NCBI GenBank assembly: GCA_035515055.1
Contig: DATJBV010000030.1
Location: 14,522-78,521, forward strand
Source of the DNA: Pollutimonas sp035515055
GTDB taxonomy: Bacteria; Pseudomonadota; Gammaproteobacteria; Burkholderiales; Burkholderiaceae_B
Direction: 5' to 3'
Length of the DNA stretch: 64,000 nucleotides
The notes under the pieces were generated by a model, which saw only the letters and a program-made list of their open reading frames with translations, searched no databases and was not told where the DNA came from. Shown here in pieces: positions 1 through 8,806 of the stretch; positions within the stretch are counted from its first letter, which is position 1; each line of letters opens with the position of its first letter. The position numbers were made by a program, and so were the translations under genes.

Positions 1-579
1 CAGGGTCTGTACGTCGACGACCTCCTGGCCCCACAAGCAGATCAGCCCGTGGGCGGGGCGCACGAACCTGACGCTGCTGACCCCGTCGGCCAGTTGATAC
101 CGCATGACCTTGGGAATGGGTAAATGCGCAATGGCGTAGTCGAGCGCCTCTTGCAAGGCGTCGGCCAACATGGCGCCAGGGGCGACGCCGGTGGCGTACA
201 GATAGTCCTGCTTGCCGTCGGATTCGCGCGTCAGGTCGGAGGCGGTCAGATGGCCGAGGCCCTTGGCGGCCAGTTTCTTTGCCAAGGCGGGACTGATGTC
301 GCCCGTGTCTGTCAGCCCGATCTTGGCTGGCATGAGTTTCTCGGTATAGGCTTTCTCTGGGGCTTGCCCCAGCACGGCGCTCAAGCTCACGGCCAGGCGC
401 CTGGGTGTAGCGTAGTCGGTGCAGGCGCAGGCGGGCGCAAGAAGGCCGCGCTGGTCTAGCGTTTTGCGCACCCCTTCGGCGAAGGCCAGTCCCAGTTGCT
501 CCAGTGCCTTGGGCGGGAGTTCCTCGGTGAGCAGCTCGATGAGTAGGGGGCGCACTGATGTGGATATGGCTGATGTCAT
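1..579 (-). CDS. glyS: Glycyl-tRNA synthetase beta subunit (N-terminal part, cut by window edge)
   Basis: This is the beta chain of the heterotetrameric glycyl-tRNA synthetase, which charges tRNA-Gly together with GlyQ. Reading the minus strand from the ATG at 579 gives about 193 residues beginning MTSAISTSVRPLLIELLTEE, the typical GlyS opening with LLTEELPPKALEQL. The end of the visible part carries FVRPAHGLICLWG, which resembles the GlyS tRNA-binding region. The start codon overlaps the glyQ stop codon (TGATG), so the two subunits are translationally coupled. The C-terminal two thirds lie outside the window. The identity is firm; only the start and N-terminus can be judged here. Confidence 0.93.
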   Translation of the reverse strand, partial: MTSAISTSVRPLLIELLTEELPPKALEQLGLAFAEGVRKTLDQRGLLAPACACTDYATPRRLAVSLSAVLGQAPEKAYTEKLMPAKIGLTDTGDISPALAKKLAAKGLGHLTASDLTRESDGKQDYLYATGVAPGAMLADALQEALDYAIAHLPIPKVMRYQLADGVSSVRFVRPAHGLICLWGQEVVDVQTL

Positions 580-1484
580 CACGCGGCCTCTGTAGTGTTG
601 CGATTGCCCAGCATGGGGAATCCCAGGTTTTCACGTGAATCGAAGTAGGCCTGGGCCACGGCCCGCGACAAATTGCGGATGCGGCCGATATAGGCGGCGC
701 GTTCCGTGACGCTGATGGCGCCCCTGGCGTCCAGCATGTTGAAGGTATGAGCGGCCTTCAGCGTGGCCTCGTAGGCTGGCAGCGCCAATGGCACGTCGAT
801 CAGGCGTTTGGCCTCGGCTTCGTAGTCATTGAAATGCGCAAAAAGCATGGTGACCGATGCATGTTCAAAGTTATACGTGGACTGCTCGACTTCGTTCTGA
901 TGGAATACATCGCGGTAATACACTTTTCCCTGGGCGCTATCGGTCCACACCAGGTCGTATACGCTTTCCACGCCCTGCAAATACATGGCCAGCCGCTCCA
1001 GCCCATAGGTGATTTCGCCTGTGGTCGGATAACAGTCCAGGCCGCCAACCTGCTGGAAATACGTGAATTGCGTGACTTCCATGCCGTTGAGCCAGACTTC
1101 CCAGCCCAGTCCCCAGGCGCCGAGCGTGGGATTCTCCCAGTCGTCTTCCACGAATCGAATGTCATGGACCTTCGGGTCTATGCCGAGGGCCACGAGGGAC
1201 TCGATGTACAAGTCCAGGATATTCGGCGGTGCCGGCTTGAGCACGACTTGATATTGGTAATAGTGCTGGAGCCGGTTGGGGTTCTCGCCATAGCGGCCGT
1301 CCTTGGGACGCCGCGAAGGTTGCACGTAGGCCGCCCGCCATGGCTCCGGTCCGATGGAACGCAGAAACGTTGCCGTGTGCGATGTGCCGGCGCCGACTTC
1401 CATGTCGTAGGGCTGCAAGAGCGCGCATCCCTGCTTATCCCAGTATTGCTGGAGCGTTAATATTATTTGCTGAAAAGTGAGCAT
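579..1484 (-). CDS. glyQ: Glycyl-tRNA synthetase alpha subunit
   Basis: This is the catalytic alpha subunit of bacterial alpha2-beta2 glycyl-tRNA synthetase, 301 residues, normal for the family. Visible family blocks are LLQPYDMEVGAGTSH near residue 25, the PEPWRAAYVQPSRRP motif, FVEDDWENPTLGAWGLGWEV and the C-terminal RNLSRAVAQAYFDSR. The open frame continues 19 codons upstream to 1541. The ATG at 1484 is chosen because related proteins begin MLTFQQIILTLQ and the upstream residues match nothing in the family. It overlaps glyS by one base. The 169-bp gap to the crotonase gene must hold divergent promoters, but I could not pick a confident one. Confidence 0.96.
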   Translation of the reverse strand: MLTFQQIILTLQQYWDKQGCALLQPYDMEVGAGTSHTATFLRSIGPEPWRAAYVQPSRRPKDGRYGENPNRLQHYYQYQVVLKPAPPNILDLYIESLVALGIDPKVHDIRFVEDDWENPTLGAWGLGWEVWLNGMEVTQFTYFQQVGGLDCYPTTGEITYGLERLAMYLQGVESVYDLVWTDSAQGKVYYRDVFHQNEVEQSTYNFEHASVTMLFAHFNDYEAEAKRLIDVPLALPAYEATLKAAHTFNMLDARGAISVTERAAYIGRIRNLSRAVAQAYFDSRENLGFPMLGNRNTTEAA

Positions 1485-1653
1485 AAGCGAAGGCCTGTAG
1501 GTCCAGAAGCCGCAAAAGTTTTCAATTTTAACTGGTTCCACGATAAGGCCGCAGGGTCGCGATACAGGGGGCCGCGTATTTGGTCGTATGATTATGCGTT
1601 ATCGAGCAATGTTAACAAGCGCATGCAGCGCTGCAGCCTTTGGGGATAGTCCT

Positions 1654-2421
1654 ATGTCTGACCTGGTAAAAATGGAAGTAGTCGATCGCATACTGATCAT
1701 TACAGTGAATCGCCCCGAGGCGCGCAATGCGGTCAACTACGAAACCGCCCATGAACTTGCCAGGGCATTCGACCATCTCGATGCCAACGATGACGTCGTG
1801 ATCGGCATCTTGACGGGCGCGGGCAACACATTCTCGTCGGGCATGGATCTGAAGGCGTTTGCGCTTAACGGCCAGCGCCCGCTCGTCGAAGGACGCGGCT
1901 TTGCCGGCCTGTGCGAAAAGCCGCCGCGCAAGCCCATGATCGCCGCCGTTGAGGGCTATGCCTTGGCCGGCGGCTGTGAAATGGCGTTGGCGTGCGACCT
2001 GATCGTGGCGGCAAACAACGCCAACTTTGGGTTGCCCGAAGTCAAGCGCGGCATTGTGGCCGGGTCCGGCGGCATGGTTCGCCTGCCCAGCCGGATTCCC
2101 TACCATATAGCCATGGAGGCGGTGCTTACCGGCGAAATGCTCCCCGCCGCACGTGCGCATCATTATGGGCTGGTCAATCGTCTTGTGGAGCCAGGCCAGG
2201 CACTGGAAGGCGCGCTGGCGCTAGCCCGCGTGATCGCCGAAAATGGGCCGCTTGCCGTACAGACGGCCAAGAGAATCGTTACCGAGTCGCGCGATTGGCG
2301 GCAAGCCGACATGTTCGACTTGCAGCGGCCGCGCGTCGCTCACATTTTTACGTCGGCCGATGCCAAGGAAGGCGCAACCGCCTTCGCCGAGAAACGCAAA
2401 CCCGTATGGAGCGGTAAGTAA
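1654..2421 (+). CDS. Enoyl-CoA hydratase/isomerase family protein (crotonase fold)
   Basis: This 255-residue crotonase-superfamily protein would hydrate an enoyl-CoA in the cytoplasm. NRPEARNA near residue 20 and the GMDLKAF loop supply the CoA and oxyanion-hole signatures. GYALAGGCEMALACDL and FGLPEVKRG contain the two glutamates that align with the catalytic pair of enoyl-CoA hydratase, so hydratase activity is plausible. The frame extends upstream to 1588, but the ATG at 1654 is preferred: it begins the homologous domain and has a GGGGAT tract about eight bases upstream. It sits four bases before the fumarase gene and so probably shares its transcript. The substrate cannot be read from the sequence. 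Confidence 0.85.
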   Translation: MSDLVKMEVVDRILIITVNRPEARNAVNYETAHELARAFDHLDANDDVVIGILTGAGNTFSSGMDLKAFALNGQRPLVEGRGFAGLCEKPPRKPMIAAVEGYALAGGCEMALACDLIVAANNANFGLPEVKRGIVAGSGGMVRLPSRIPYHIAMEAVLTGEMLPAARAHHYGLVNRLVEPGQALEGALALARVIAENGPLAVQTAKRIVTESRDWRQADMFDLQRPRVAHIFTSADAKEGATAFAEKRKPVWSGK

Positions 2422-2425
2422 GCAC

Positions 2426-3952
2426 ATGACCACCATTATCAAAGAAGACGACCTCGTTCAATCCATTGCCGATGCCGTACAGTTCATCAGCTATTATCAT
2501 CCCGCCGATTTCATCCAGCACCTTGCGCGCGCCTACGAGCGCGAGGAAAGCCCCGCCGCGAAAGACGCCATCGCGCAAATCCTGACAAATTCGCGCATGT
2601 GCGCCGAAGGCCATAGGCCTATTTGCCAAGACACCGGGGTCGTCAACGTCTTCCTGAAGATCGGCATGGATGTGCGCTTCGATACCAAGCTCAGCATGCA
2701 GGAGCTGTGCGACCAAGGGGTGCGTCAGGGTTATTTGAATCCCGACAACCCATTGCGCGCCTCCATCCTCACCGACCCCTTGTTCACGCGCAAGAATACG
2801 CGCGACAACACGCCCTGTATCGTGGGTGTGGAGCTGGTGGCGGGCGACAAGGTCGAGGTTCAGGTCGCGGCCAAGGGCGGCGGCTCCGAAAACAAGGCCA
2901 AGTTCGCCATGCTGAACCCCAGCGATTCCCTGATCGACTGGGTGTTGAAGACGGTGCCCCTCATGGGTGCGGGCTGGTGTCCCCCCGGCATGCTGGGCAT
3001 AGGGGTCGGCGGCACGGCCGAAAAAGCAATGTTGATGGCCAAGCAATCGCTGATGGAAGACATCGACATGTACGAATTGCTTGCGCGCGGCCCGCAAAAC
3101 AAGCTGGAAGAGCTGCGCATCGAGCTCTACCAGAAGGTCAATGCGCTGGGTATTGGCGCGCAAGGCCTGGGCGGCCTTACCACCGTGCTGGACGTGAAGA
3201 TCCATACCTTCCCGACGCATGCCGCGTCCAAGCCTGTGGCCATGATCCCCAACTGCGCGGCAACGCGCCACGTGCATTTCCATCTGGACGGTTCCGGCCC
3301 GGCCGAACTGACGCCGCCCGCGCTATCCAACTGGCCCGATGTGCATTGGGCGCCGGACTACAACAAGTCCTTGCAAGTCGATCTGAACACGCTGACCAAG
3401 GCGCAGGTCGCCAGCTGGAAGCCTGGCCAGACCTTGCTTTTGTCGGGCAAGATGCTTACAGGTCGCGACGCGGCTCATAAGCGTATTCAAGACATGCTCG
3501 CCCGCGGCGAGAAATTGCCAGTCGATTTCACCAACCGTGTCATCTACTATGTAGGCCCGGTCGACCCGGTGGGCAACGAAGTAGTGGGTCCGGCCGGTCC
3601 GACCACGGCCACCCGCATGGACAGCTTTACCGACATGATGCTCGAAAAAACCGGCCTGATCTCCATGATAGGCAAGGCCGAGCGCGGTCCGGCGGCTATC
3701 GAGTCCATCCGCAAGCACGGATCGGCCTATCTTATGGCGGTGGGAGGGTCGGCGTATCTGGTGTCCAAGGCCATCCGCGGCGCCAAGGTCGTAGGATTCG
3801 AAGACCTGGGCATGGAAGCCATCTACGAGTTCGACGTGAAAGACATGCCGGTCACGGTGGCGGTCGACTCGCAGGGCACCTCCGTGCACACGACCGGGCC
3901 CTCCGAATGGCGGGCGCGTATTGCCGAAATCCCCCTGATGCCCGTCTCGTAG
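2426..3952 (+). CDS. fumA: Class I (iron-sulfur) fumarate hydratase, possible mesaconase
   Basis: This is an oxygen-sensitive [4Fe-4S] hydro-lyase that interconverts fumarate and malate. Family members can also hydrate mesaconate to (S)-citramalate. The protein has 508 residues, and the three cluster cysteines are visible in ICQDTG, GAGWCPPG and PNCAATRH. The C-terminal beta domain follows with GPTTATRMDSFTDMML. The frame stays open upstream to 2243, inside the crotonase gene; the ATG at 2426 (MTTIIKEDDLVQSI) fits the family start. Because it is followed by a CoA transferase, a MaoC-like hydratase and a citramalyl-CoA-lyase-type protein, a role on C5 dicarboxylates beside the TCA cycle is plausible. 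That role is inference; the fumarase family call is secure. Confidence 0.92.
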   Translation: MTTIIKEDDLVQSIADAVQFISYYHPADFIQHLARAYEREESPAAKDAIAQILTNSRMCAEGHRPICQDTGVVNVFLKIGMDVRFDTKLSMQELCDQGVRQGYLNPDNPLRASILTDPLFTRKNTRDNTPCIVGVELVAGDKVEVQVAAKGGGSENKAKFAMLNPSDSLIDWVLKTVPLMGAGWCPPGMLGIGVGGTAEKAMLMAKQSLMEDIDMYELLARGPQNKLEELRIELYQKVNALGIGAQGLGGLTTVLDVKIHTFPTHAASKPVAMIPNCAATRHVHFHLDGSGPAELTPPALSNWPDVHWAPDYNKSLQVDLNTLTKAQVASWKPGQTLLLSGKMLTGRDAAHKRIQDMLARGEKLPVDFTNRVIYYVGPVDPVGNEVVGPAGPTTATRMDSFTDMMLEKTGLISMIGKAERGPAAIESIRKHGSAYLMAVGGSAYLVSKAIRGAKVVGFEDLGMEAIYEFDVKDMPVTVAVDSQGTSVHTTGPSEWRARIAEIPLMPVS

Positions 3953-4013
3953 CCGGCCGGTTTCCTTTCCATAAACAGGGTCTTATTGAAAAGCGAATTC
4001 AAAAGCGCGGCGC

Positions 4014-4037
4014 AAGCAGGCATCCTATAGCCTGTTT
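4014..4037 (+). terminator. Weak hairpin between fumarase and MaoC-like genes
   Basis: An 8-bp stem (one G-U pair, 8-base loop) is formed by 4014-4021 and 4030-4037, in the 117-bp gap after the fumarase stop. Only a short T-rich stretch follows. It may attenuate or partly end the upstream transcript; its strength is doubtful. Confidence 0.3.
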
Positions 4038-4069
4038 GTTCCCTTCATCATCCGACGCCGGAAGACCGC

Positions 4070-4900
4070 ATGACGACGCAAGACCTTGCTTCATGGATAG
4101 GCCGCAAAGAAATTTGCGACGACAACATCGATATCGGGCATGTCCGCAAAATCGCCCTGAGCCTGGATGCGCCCGCACCCGGCGAGGGCGATCCGCTACC
4201 CCTGTTGTGGCAGTGGGGCCTATTCGTCAACGCCTTGCCGTACGACCAGTTGGGCGCGGATGGGCACCCGAAACGGGGCGGCTTCCTGCCGCCCGCCGAT
4301 GACCGCAATCGCATGTGGGCGGGCGGCAGGCTGGAATTCGTCCAGCCGTTGCGCGCCGGCATCAAGGGCCAGCGTGTATCGACGATTGCCGCCATCACGG
4401 AAAAGGAGGGGCGTACAGGGAAGCTGCTTTTCGCCACGGTAAAGCACGAGTATTCCCAAGGTGGTGCGCTGTGCATATCGGAAGAACAAGATATCGTCTA
4501 TCGCGAGCCAAGCCCGCCCCGGCTCGAGGGCAGTGTGGCCGCGCCCGCCGCGCAGTGGTCTGTTGGTGTCGAGCCCACGACGATCAAGCTGTTCAGGTAT
4601 TCGGCCGTCACTTTCAATGGTCACCGTATCCATTATGACCTTCCCTATGTGTCCGAGACGGAAGGTTATCCCGGCCTGGTCGTCCACGGTCCGCTGATTG
4701 CGACCCTGATGTGCCAGGCGTTTACCCACGCCCACCCCGACAAGGTCGTCACGTCGTTGTCGTATCGCGGGTTGCGTCCGCTCATGGCGCCTCGGCCATT
4801 CCAAGTGGCGGGTGCCATAGCCGAAGAGGGCGGCGCACGCCTTTGGGCCGAGCAAGACGGCACGCTTGCGCATCAGGCAGAATTAAGGTTCAAGGCATGA
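4070..4900 (+). CDS. MaoC/HTD2-like acyl-CoA hydratase (itaconyl- or mesaconyl-C4-CoA hydratase type)
   Basis: This 276-residue protein is of the double hot-dog MaoC-like family that includes itaconyl-CoA hydratase (Ich) and mesaconyl-C4-CoA hydratase (Meh). Seen in the sequence: an N-terminal segment with LPLLWQWGLFVNALPYDQLG, then RMWAGGRLEFVQPLR, and a C-terminal hot-dog half with LFRYSAVTFNGHRIHYDLPY and YPGLVVHGPLIATLM, the usual hydratase-2-like active-site region with Asp and His. The product in both known routes is (S)-citramalyl-CoA. The stop codon overlaps the next gene's ATG (ATGA), so it is translationally coupled to the CoA transferase. Precise substrate is inferred from neighbours only. 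Confidence 0.8.
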   Translation: MTTQDLASWIGRKEICDDNIDIGHVRKIALSLDAPAPGEGDPLPLLWQWGLFVNALPYDQLGADGHPKRGGFLPPADDRNRMWAGGRLEFVQPLRAGIKGQRVSTIAAITEKEGRTGKLLFATVKHEYSQGGALCISEEQDIVYREPSPPRLEGSVAAPAAQWSVGVEPTTIKLFRYSAVTFNGHRIHYDLPYVSETEGYPGLVVHGPLIATLMCQAFTHAHPDKVVTSLSYRGLRPLMAPRPFQVAGAIAEEGGARLWAEQDGTLAHQAELRFKA

Positions 4901-6144
4901 ACGCCACGACGCATGCCGGCTCGGCCGCCGGCGGTAACTCACCTCAGGGCAAGGCGCAACCGGGGCCGCGTCCGCTGGACGGCATAACCGTCGTCAGCCT
5001 CGAACACGCCATTGCGGCGCCCTTTTGCACGCGTCAGCTGGCCGAAATGGGCGCGCGCGTCATCAAGATCGAACGTCCGGGCGTGGGCGACTTCGCCCGA
5101 AGCTACGACGAGCGGGTGAAAGGGCTGGCGTCGCATTTCGTCTGGACCAACCGGTCCAAGGAAAGTCTTGCGCTCGACCTGAAAAAACCGCAAGCCGTCG
5201 AGATACTCGGCCAGTTGCTCGAACAGGCCGATGTGCTGGTGCAGAATCTGGCGCCCGGGGCCGCGGCCCGTCTGGGCTTGTCGTTCGAGGCGTTGCAGGC
5301 CAAGCATCCGCGATTGATCGTGTGCGATATCTCCGGCTACGGCGAGGGCGGCTCATACCAGGACAAGAAGGCGTACGACTTGCTCATCCAGAGCGAGAGC
5401 GGTTTCCTGTCGGTTACCGGCACGCCGGAAGGTCCGGCCAAGGCAGGCTGTTCAATATCCGATATTGCGGCAGGCATGTACGCGTACAGCAGCATCATGG
5501 CGGCCATATTGTTGCGCGAACGCACGGGACAAGGCAGCCGGATCGACGTATCGATGCTCGAAAGCACGGTCGAATGGATGGGCTTTCCCATGTACTACGC
5601 GTTCGATGGCGCCGAGCCACCGCCGCGGGCCGGCGCTTCGCACGCCACTATTTATCCATACGGCCCCTTTCCCGTCGGCGATGGCAGCGAGATCATGCTG
5701 GGGCTGCAAAACGAACGAGAGTGGGCGGCGTTTTGCAAGGGCGTCCTCCAGCAACCCGACGTGGCGGGCGACAGCCGGTTCATGTCCAACTCGTTGCGCG
5801 TGGCCAACAAAGATGCGTTGCGCGTCCTTATCGTGACCGCCTTCGCCTCCTTGTCGCGCGCCCAGGTCATCGACCGGCTGGAAGCCGCCAGCATAGCCAA
5901 TGCCAGCGTCAATTCGATGCACGACGTCTGGAACCATCCGCAGCTGGCTCAGCGCGATCGATGGCGCAAGGTGGACAGCTCAGCGGGACCACTGCCCGCG
6001 CTTATTCCGCCCGCAACCAATTCCTCTTTCCAGGCCCGCATGGACAAGATTCCCGCCTTGGGCGAGCATTCTGCCGCCATCCTGGCGGGGCTGGGCTATA
6101 CACAGGAACAAATCGATGCCCTCGGCCGGCAAGGAGTCATTTAA
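4897..6144 (+). CDS. Family III (CaiB/BaiF) CoA transferase, likely for a C5 dicarboxylate
   Basis: This 415-residue family III CoA transferase moves CoA between carboxylic acids through an aspartyl intermediate. The fold is evident from the N-terminal LDGITVVSLEHAIAAPFCTRQLAEMGARVIKIE and from RSKESLALDLKKP, and the candidate catalytic Asp lies in CSISDIAAGMYAYSS. The chosen ATG at 4897 overlaps the MaoC-like stop. An upstream in-frame Met at 4711 lies inside that gene and is rejected. Its stop overlaps the lyase ATG (TAATG). Position between a MaoC-like hydratase and a CitE-like lyase matches the Ict-Ich-Ccl itaconate set and the Mct-Meh-Mcl mesaconate set, so it probably activates itaconate or mesaconate with succinyl-CoA or acetyl-CoA. 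Confidence 0.85.
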   Translation: MNATTHAGSAAGGNSPQGKAQPGPRPLDGITVVSLEHAIAAPFCTRQLAEMGARVIKIERPGVGDFARSYDERVKGLASHFVWTNRSKESLALDLKKPQAVEILGQLLEQADVLVQNLAPGAAARLGLSFEALQAKHPRLIVCDISGYGEGGSYQDKKAYDLLIQSESGFLSVTGTPEGPAKAGCSISDIAAGMYAYSSIMAAILLRERTGQGSRIDVSMLESTVEWMGFPMYYAFDGAEPPPRAGASHATIYPYGPFPVGDGSEIMLGLQNEREWAAFCKGVLQQPDVAGDSRFMSNSLRVANKDALRVLIVTAFASLSRAQVIDRLEAASIANASVNSMHDVWNHPQLAQRDRWRKVDSSAGPLPALIPPATNSSFQARMDKIPALGEHSAAILAGLGYTQEQIDALGRQGVI

Positions 6145-6956
6145 TGAAGCAACAGATGCGCTCAGCGCTGTTTGTGCCGGCCACGCGGCCGGAGCGTTTC
6201 GCCAAGGCGTTGGCCGCCGGCGCCGATGCCGTCATCATCGATCTTGAAGATGCCGTCGAGCCCGACGCCAAGGATGGCGCCCGCCAGCACGTAGGCGACT
6301 TTGCCAGTGCTCATCCCCAGGTGGCGTTTTGCGTCCGGGTCAATGGGCACGGCACGCCCTGGTTCGACGCCGATCTTGCCCTGTGCGCCAGCCATGGCAA
6401 CATCGATTGTGTGCTCTTGCCCAAGGCGGAATCCGCTGCGCAAATCGCGCCGCTCGCCGGGGCGGGAAAATCGGTACTGCCTATCGTGGAAAGCGCAATG
6501 GGCGTCTTATCGCTGGCTGAATTGGCTGCGGCACCCGGTGTGCAGCGCCTGTCCTTTGGCAGCCTGGACCTCATGCTCGATACGGGTACGGCGCCAGATA
6601 CCAAAGGCGCAAGCCTATTGCTGGACTACGTACGCTGTCAGATCCTGCTTCATAGTGCCGCTTGTGGCCTGGCCGCGCCGCTCGACGGCGTGTATCCGGA
6701 TTTCTCGAATGCGGCAGGCCTTGCCGCCTTGGCGGCGCAGGTGCGCGACATGGGCTTCGGCGGCATGCTGTGCATCCACCCCGCCCAAGTTCCGACCATA
6801 CACGCGGCGTTCGCTCCGACCGCCGCCCAGGTCGATTGGGCGAGCCGCGTCGTGGCGAAGGCCGACAGCACGGGGTCGTTCGCTTTCCAGATGGACGGCA
6901 AAATGGTTGACGCGCCGGTCATCGAACGAGCGCGCCAGATCATTGCCGCGACCTAG
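6144..6956 (+). CDS. CitE-like CoA lyase, probable (S)-citramalyl-CoA lyase
   Basis: This 270-residue member of the HpcH/HpaI/CitE TIM-barrel family would cleave a 3-hydroxy acyl-CoA such as (S)-citramalyl-CoA to pyruvate and acetyl-CoA. Family blocks run in order: ALFVPATRPERFAKAL, AVIIDLEDAVEPDAK (metal-binding Glu/Asp strand), CVRVNGHGTPWFD with the substrate-binding Arg, LLPKAESA, LPIVESAMGVL, FGSLDLMLDTG and MLCIHPAQV. AAGGAG at 6131-6136 is a strong ribosome site for the ATG at 6144, which overlaps the previous stop. Absence of other citrate lyase subunits argues for a stand-alone CoA lyase. The last bases overlap convergently with folK. Confidence 0.86.
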   Translation: MKQQMRSALFVPATRPERFAKALAAGADAVIIDLEDAVEPDAKDGARQHVGDFASAHPQVAFCVRVNGHGTPWFDADLALCASHGNIDCVLLPKAESAAQIAPLAGAGKSVLPIVESAMGVLSLAELAAAPGVQRLSFGSLDLMLDTGTAPDTKGASLLLDYVRCQILLHSAACGLAAPLDGVYPDFSNAAGLAALAAQVRDMGFGGMLCIHPAQVPTIHAAFAPTAAQVDWASRVVAKADSTGSFAFQMDGKMVDAPVIERARQIIAAT

Positions 6957-7429
6957 TCCGGCAACCGCTCCAGCGTTTGATCGGCGCAATCGGCCAGCAG
7001 AGTCGCCAGGGCTCCCTGCGGCAGTTCCAGGTCCGGCGCCAGGTCGGCAAGCGGCCGGAGCACAAAGGCCCTAAGGTGCATCCGTGGGTGGGGCACGACC
7101 AGCAAGGGCTCATCGATGGAATCATTGCCGTATAGCAGAATGTCCAGATCCAGCGTGCGGGGGGCGTTGCGGTAGGGGCGTTCGCGGCCATGACGTTCTT
7201 CGATGGCCTGCACGATATCCAGCAATTTCTGCGCGGTCAGGCCGGTCTGGATAGATGCCACCGCGTTGATGTAATCGGGACCGCTCGACTCGACAGGCGC
7301 TGTGCGATACAGCGGCGACAGACGCAAGCACGTGATGCCGGCCGTCTTCGCCAGGGCGTCGGCGGCCTGAAGGACGCTTGCCTTGGCATCGCCCAGATTG
7401 GCGCCCAAGCCAATATACGCTTGCGTCAT
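6953..7429 (-). CDS. folK: 2-amino-4-hydroxy-6-hydroxymethyldihydropteridine pyrophosphokinase
   Basis: FolK (HPPK) transfers pyrophosphate from ATP to hydroxymethyl-dihydropterin, the step before dihydropteroate synthase (folP, also in this window). It has 158 residues, normal for HPPK. Characteristic segments are YIGLGANLGD at the N-terminus, LYRTAPVESSGPDYINAVA, the signature RTLDLDILLYG with metal-binding aspartates, and LVVPHPRMHLRAFVLRPL. It is preceded on the same strand by pcnB with a 12-bp gap, a pair commonly adjacent in proteobacteria. Its 3' end overlaps the lyase gene by four bases on the opposite strand, so neither gene has room for a terminator between them. Confidence 0.95.
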   Translation of the reverse strand: MTQAYIGLGANLGDAKASVLQAADALAKTAGITCLRLSPLYRTAPVESSGPDYINAVASIQTGLTAQKLLDIVQAIEERHGRERPYRNAPRTLDLDILLYGNDSIDEPLLVVPHPRMHLRAFVLRPLADLAPDLELPQGALATLLADCADQTLERLPD

Positions 7430-7441
7430 TGGCGTGTTTGC

Positions 7442-8797
7442 CTAGGACTGGGGCACATCGGCCGTACGCACAGGGCGTCGGCGCGGGCTGCGCTTGCGGC
7501 GCGCCGCTGGCGACTTGCCGCGGTTTTCGGCTTGAAAGGCTTCGATCATTTCGGCGCGCGCCGCGTCGTCGGCGTCGGCCAGATCCATCCACCACTGGGC
7601 CTGGACGCTATCGACTTCATGGGCTTCGGCACGCAATTGCAGGAAGTCTACCGCCGCACGGAAACGCGGCTGCTCGAGCATGCGCCAAATGGTCTTGATG
7701 TTGGGGCGTTCGAAGCGCGCCTGCATGAACCAGATTTCGCGCATGTCGGCCTGGAAGCGCCGCTGTATGGCGAGTTTTCGGGTTTGCTCTTCCACCACCG
7801 AATCGCCAGCCATAATCAACGCCTGGGCCGGATGTTCGCCGCTGGCGCAAATGGCCTGCCATCGTTTGTTGACCAGCTTCCATAACAGCGCCGCAAACAG
7901 GAAGCTTGGGCTGATTGTCTTGCCGGCGCGTACCCGGACGTCGGTGCGCGCAAGGGCGAGCTCCACGAATTGTTCGCCGCCGTCTTCCTCGAAGATAAGG
8001 TCGATGAGAGGCAGCAGGCCCTGGTGCAGGCCCACGGACTGGAGCTCGCGCAAGCAGTCCATGGCGTGGCCGCAGGTAAGCAGCTTAAGGATTTCGTCGA
8101 ACAGCCGCGAGGACGGCACGTTTTCGATAAGGTGGGCCATGCGCACAATTGGCTCGCGCGAGGCGGGGTCGATGGTGGCATTGAGCTTGGCCGCGAAGCG
8201 CAGCGCGCGCAGCATGCGCACAGGATCTTCACGATAACGCGTGTCCGGGTCGCCGATCATGCGCACGACACGTTTCTTAAGGTCGCTCACCCCTCGGTGA
8301 AAGTCGATGACCTCTTCGTTGATGGGGTCGTAATACAACGCGTTGAGCGTGAAGTCGCGCCGGGCCGCGTCTTCTTCGTGAGTGCCGAAGAGGTTGTCGC
8401 GCAGGATGCGGCCGTGTTCATCGGTATCTTGCTCGACCGAGGCCGGCGCCCTGAACGTTGATGTTTCAATTATTTCTTGGCCGAATACGACGTGGACCAG
8501 CTGAAAGCGCTTCCCGATAATGCGCGCGCGCCGAAAGAGGGGCCGTATTTCGTTGGGTGTGGCGTTGGTGGCCACATCGAAATCTTTGGGCTCCATGCCA
8601 ACGATAAGGTCGCGGACGGCGCCGCCGACAATGTATGCCTCGTAGCCATGCTGGCGCAAAACTTCGCAAACCTTGATCGCATGGCGCGATACGTAACGCC
8701 GGTCGATGCCATGCTTGGCTTGCGGCAAACGTTCAGGACCCCGTCTGGGGGTGGAGAAAAGGCGACCGACAAAGTTTTTAATTGTTTCTTTCAGCAT
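7442..8797 (-). CDS. pcnB: Poly(A) polymerase I
   Basis: PcnB adds 3' poly(A) tails to RNA and promotes its decay in the cytoplasm. The protein has 451 residues. The class II nucleotidyltransferase head shows YIVGGAVRDLIVG and the catalytic DFDVAT near residue 75. RRDFTLNALYYDP and DPDTRYREDPVRMLRALRFAAKL follow as the neck and body blocks shared with CCA-adding enzymes. An Arg/Lys-rich tail near the C-terminus (KSPAARRKRSPRRRP) is typical of PcnB and helps separate it from Cca, which is shorter. It is followed by folK in the usual order, and the HAD phosphatase lies immediately upstream on the same strand. Confidence 0.93.
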   Translation of the reverse strand: MLKETIKNFVGRLFSTPRRGPERLPQAKHGIDRRYVSRHAIKVCEVLRQHGYEAYIVGGAVRDLIVGMEPKDFDVATNATPNEIRPLFRRARIIGKRFQLVHVVFGQEIIETSTFRAPASVEQDTDEHGRILRDNLFGTHEEDAARRDFTLNALYYDPINEEVIDFHRGVSDLKKRVVRMIGDPDTRYREDPVRMLRALRFAAKLNATIDPASREPIVRMAHLIENVPSSRLFDEILKLLTCGHAMDCLRELQSVGLHQGLLPLIDLIFEEDGGEQFVELALARTDVRVRAGKTISPSFLFAALLWKLVNKRWQAICASGEHPAQALIMAGDSVVEEQTRKLAIQRRFQADMREIWFMQARFERPNIKTIWRMLEQPRFRAAVDFLQLRAEAHEVDSVQAQWWMDLADADDAARAEMIEAFQAENRGKSPAARRKRSPRRRPVRTADVPQS

Positions 8798-8806
8798 GGA
8801 TGTATT

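Noticed and set aside
5025..6143. An open frame overlapping the CoA transferase and joined in frame to the CitE-like gene.
   Set aside because: The upstream part is a shadow of the transferase in another frame; only the part from the ATG at 6144 matches a protein family.
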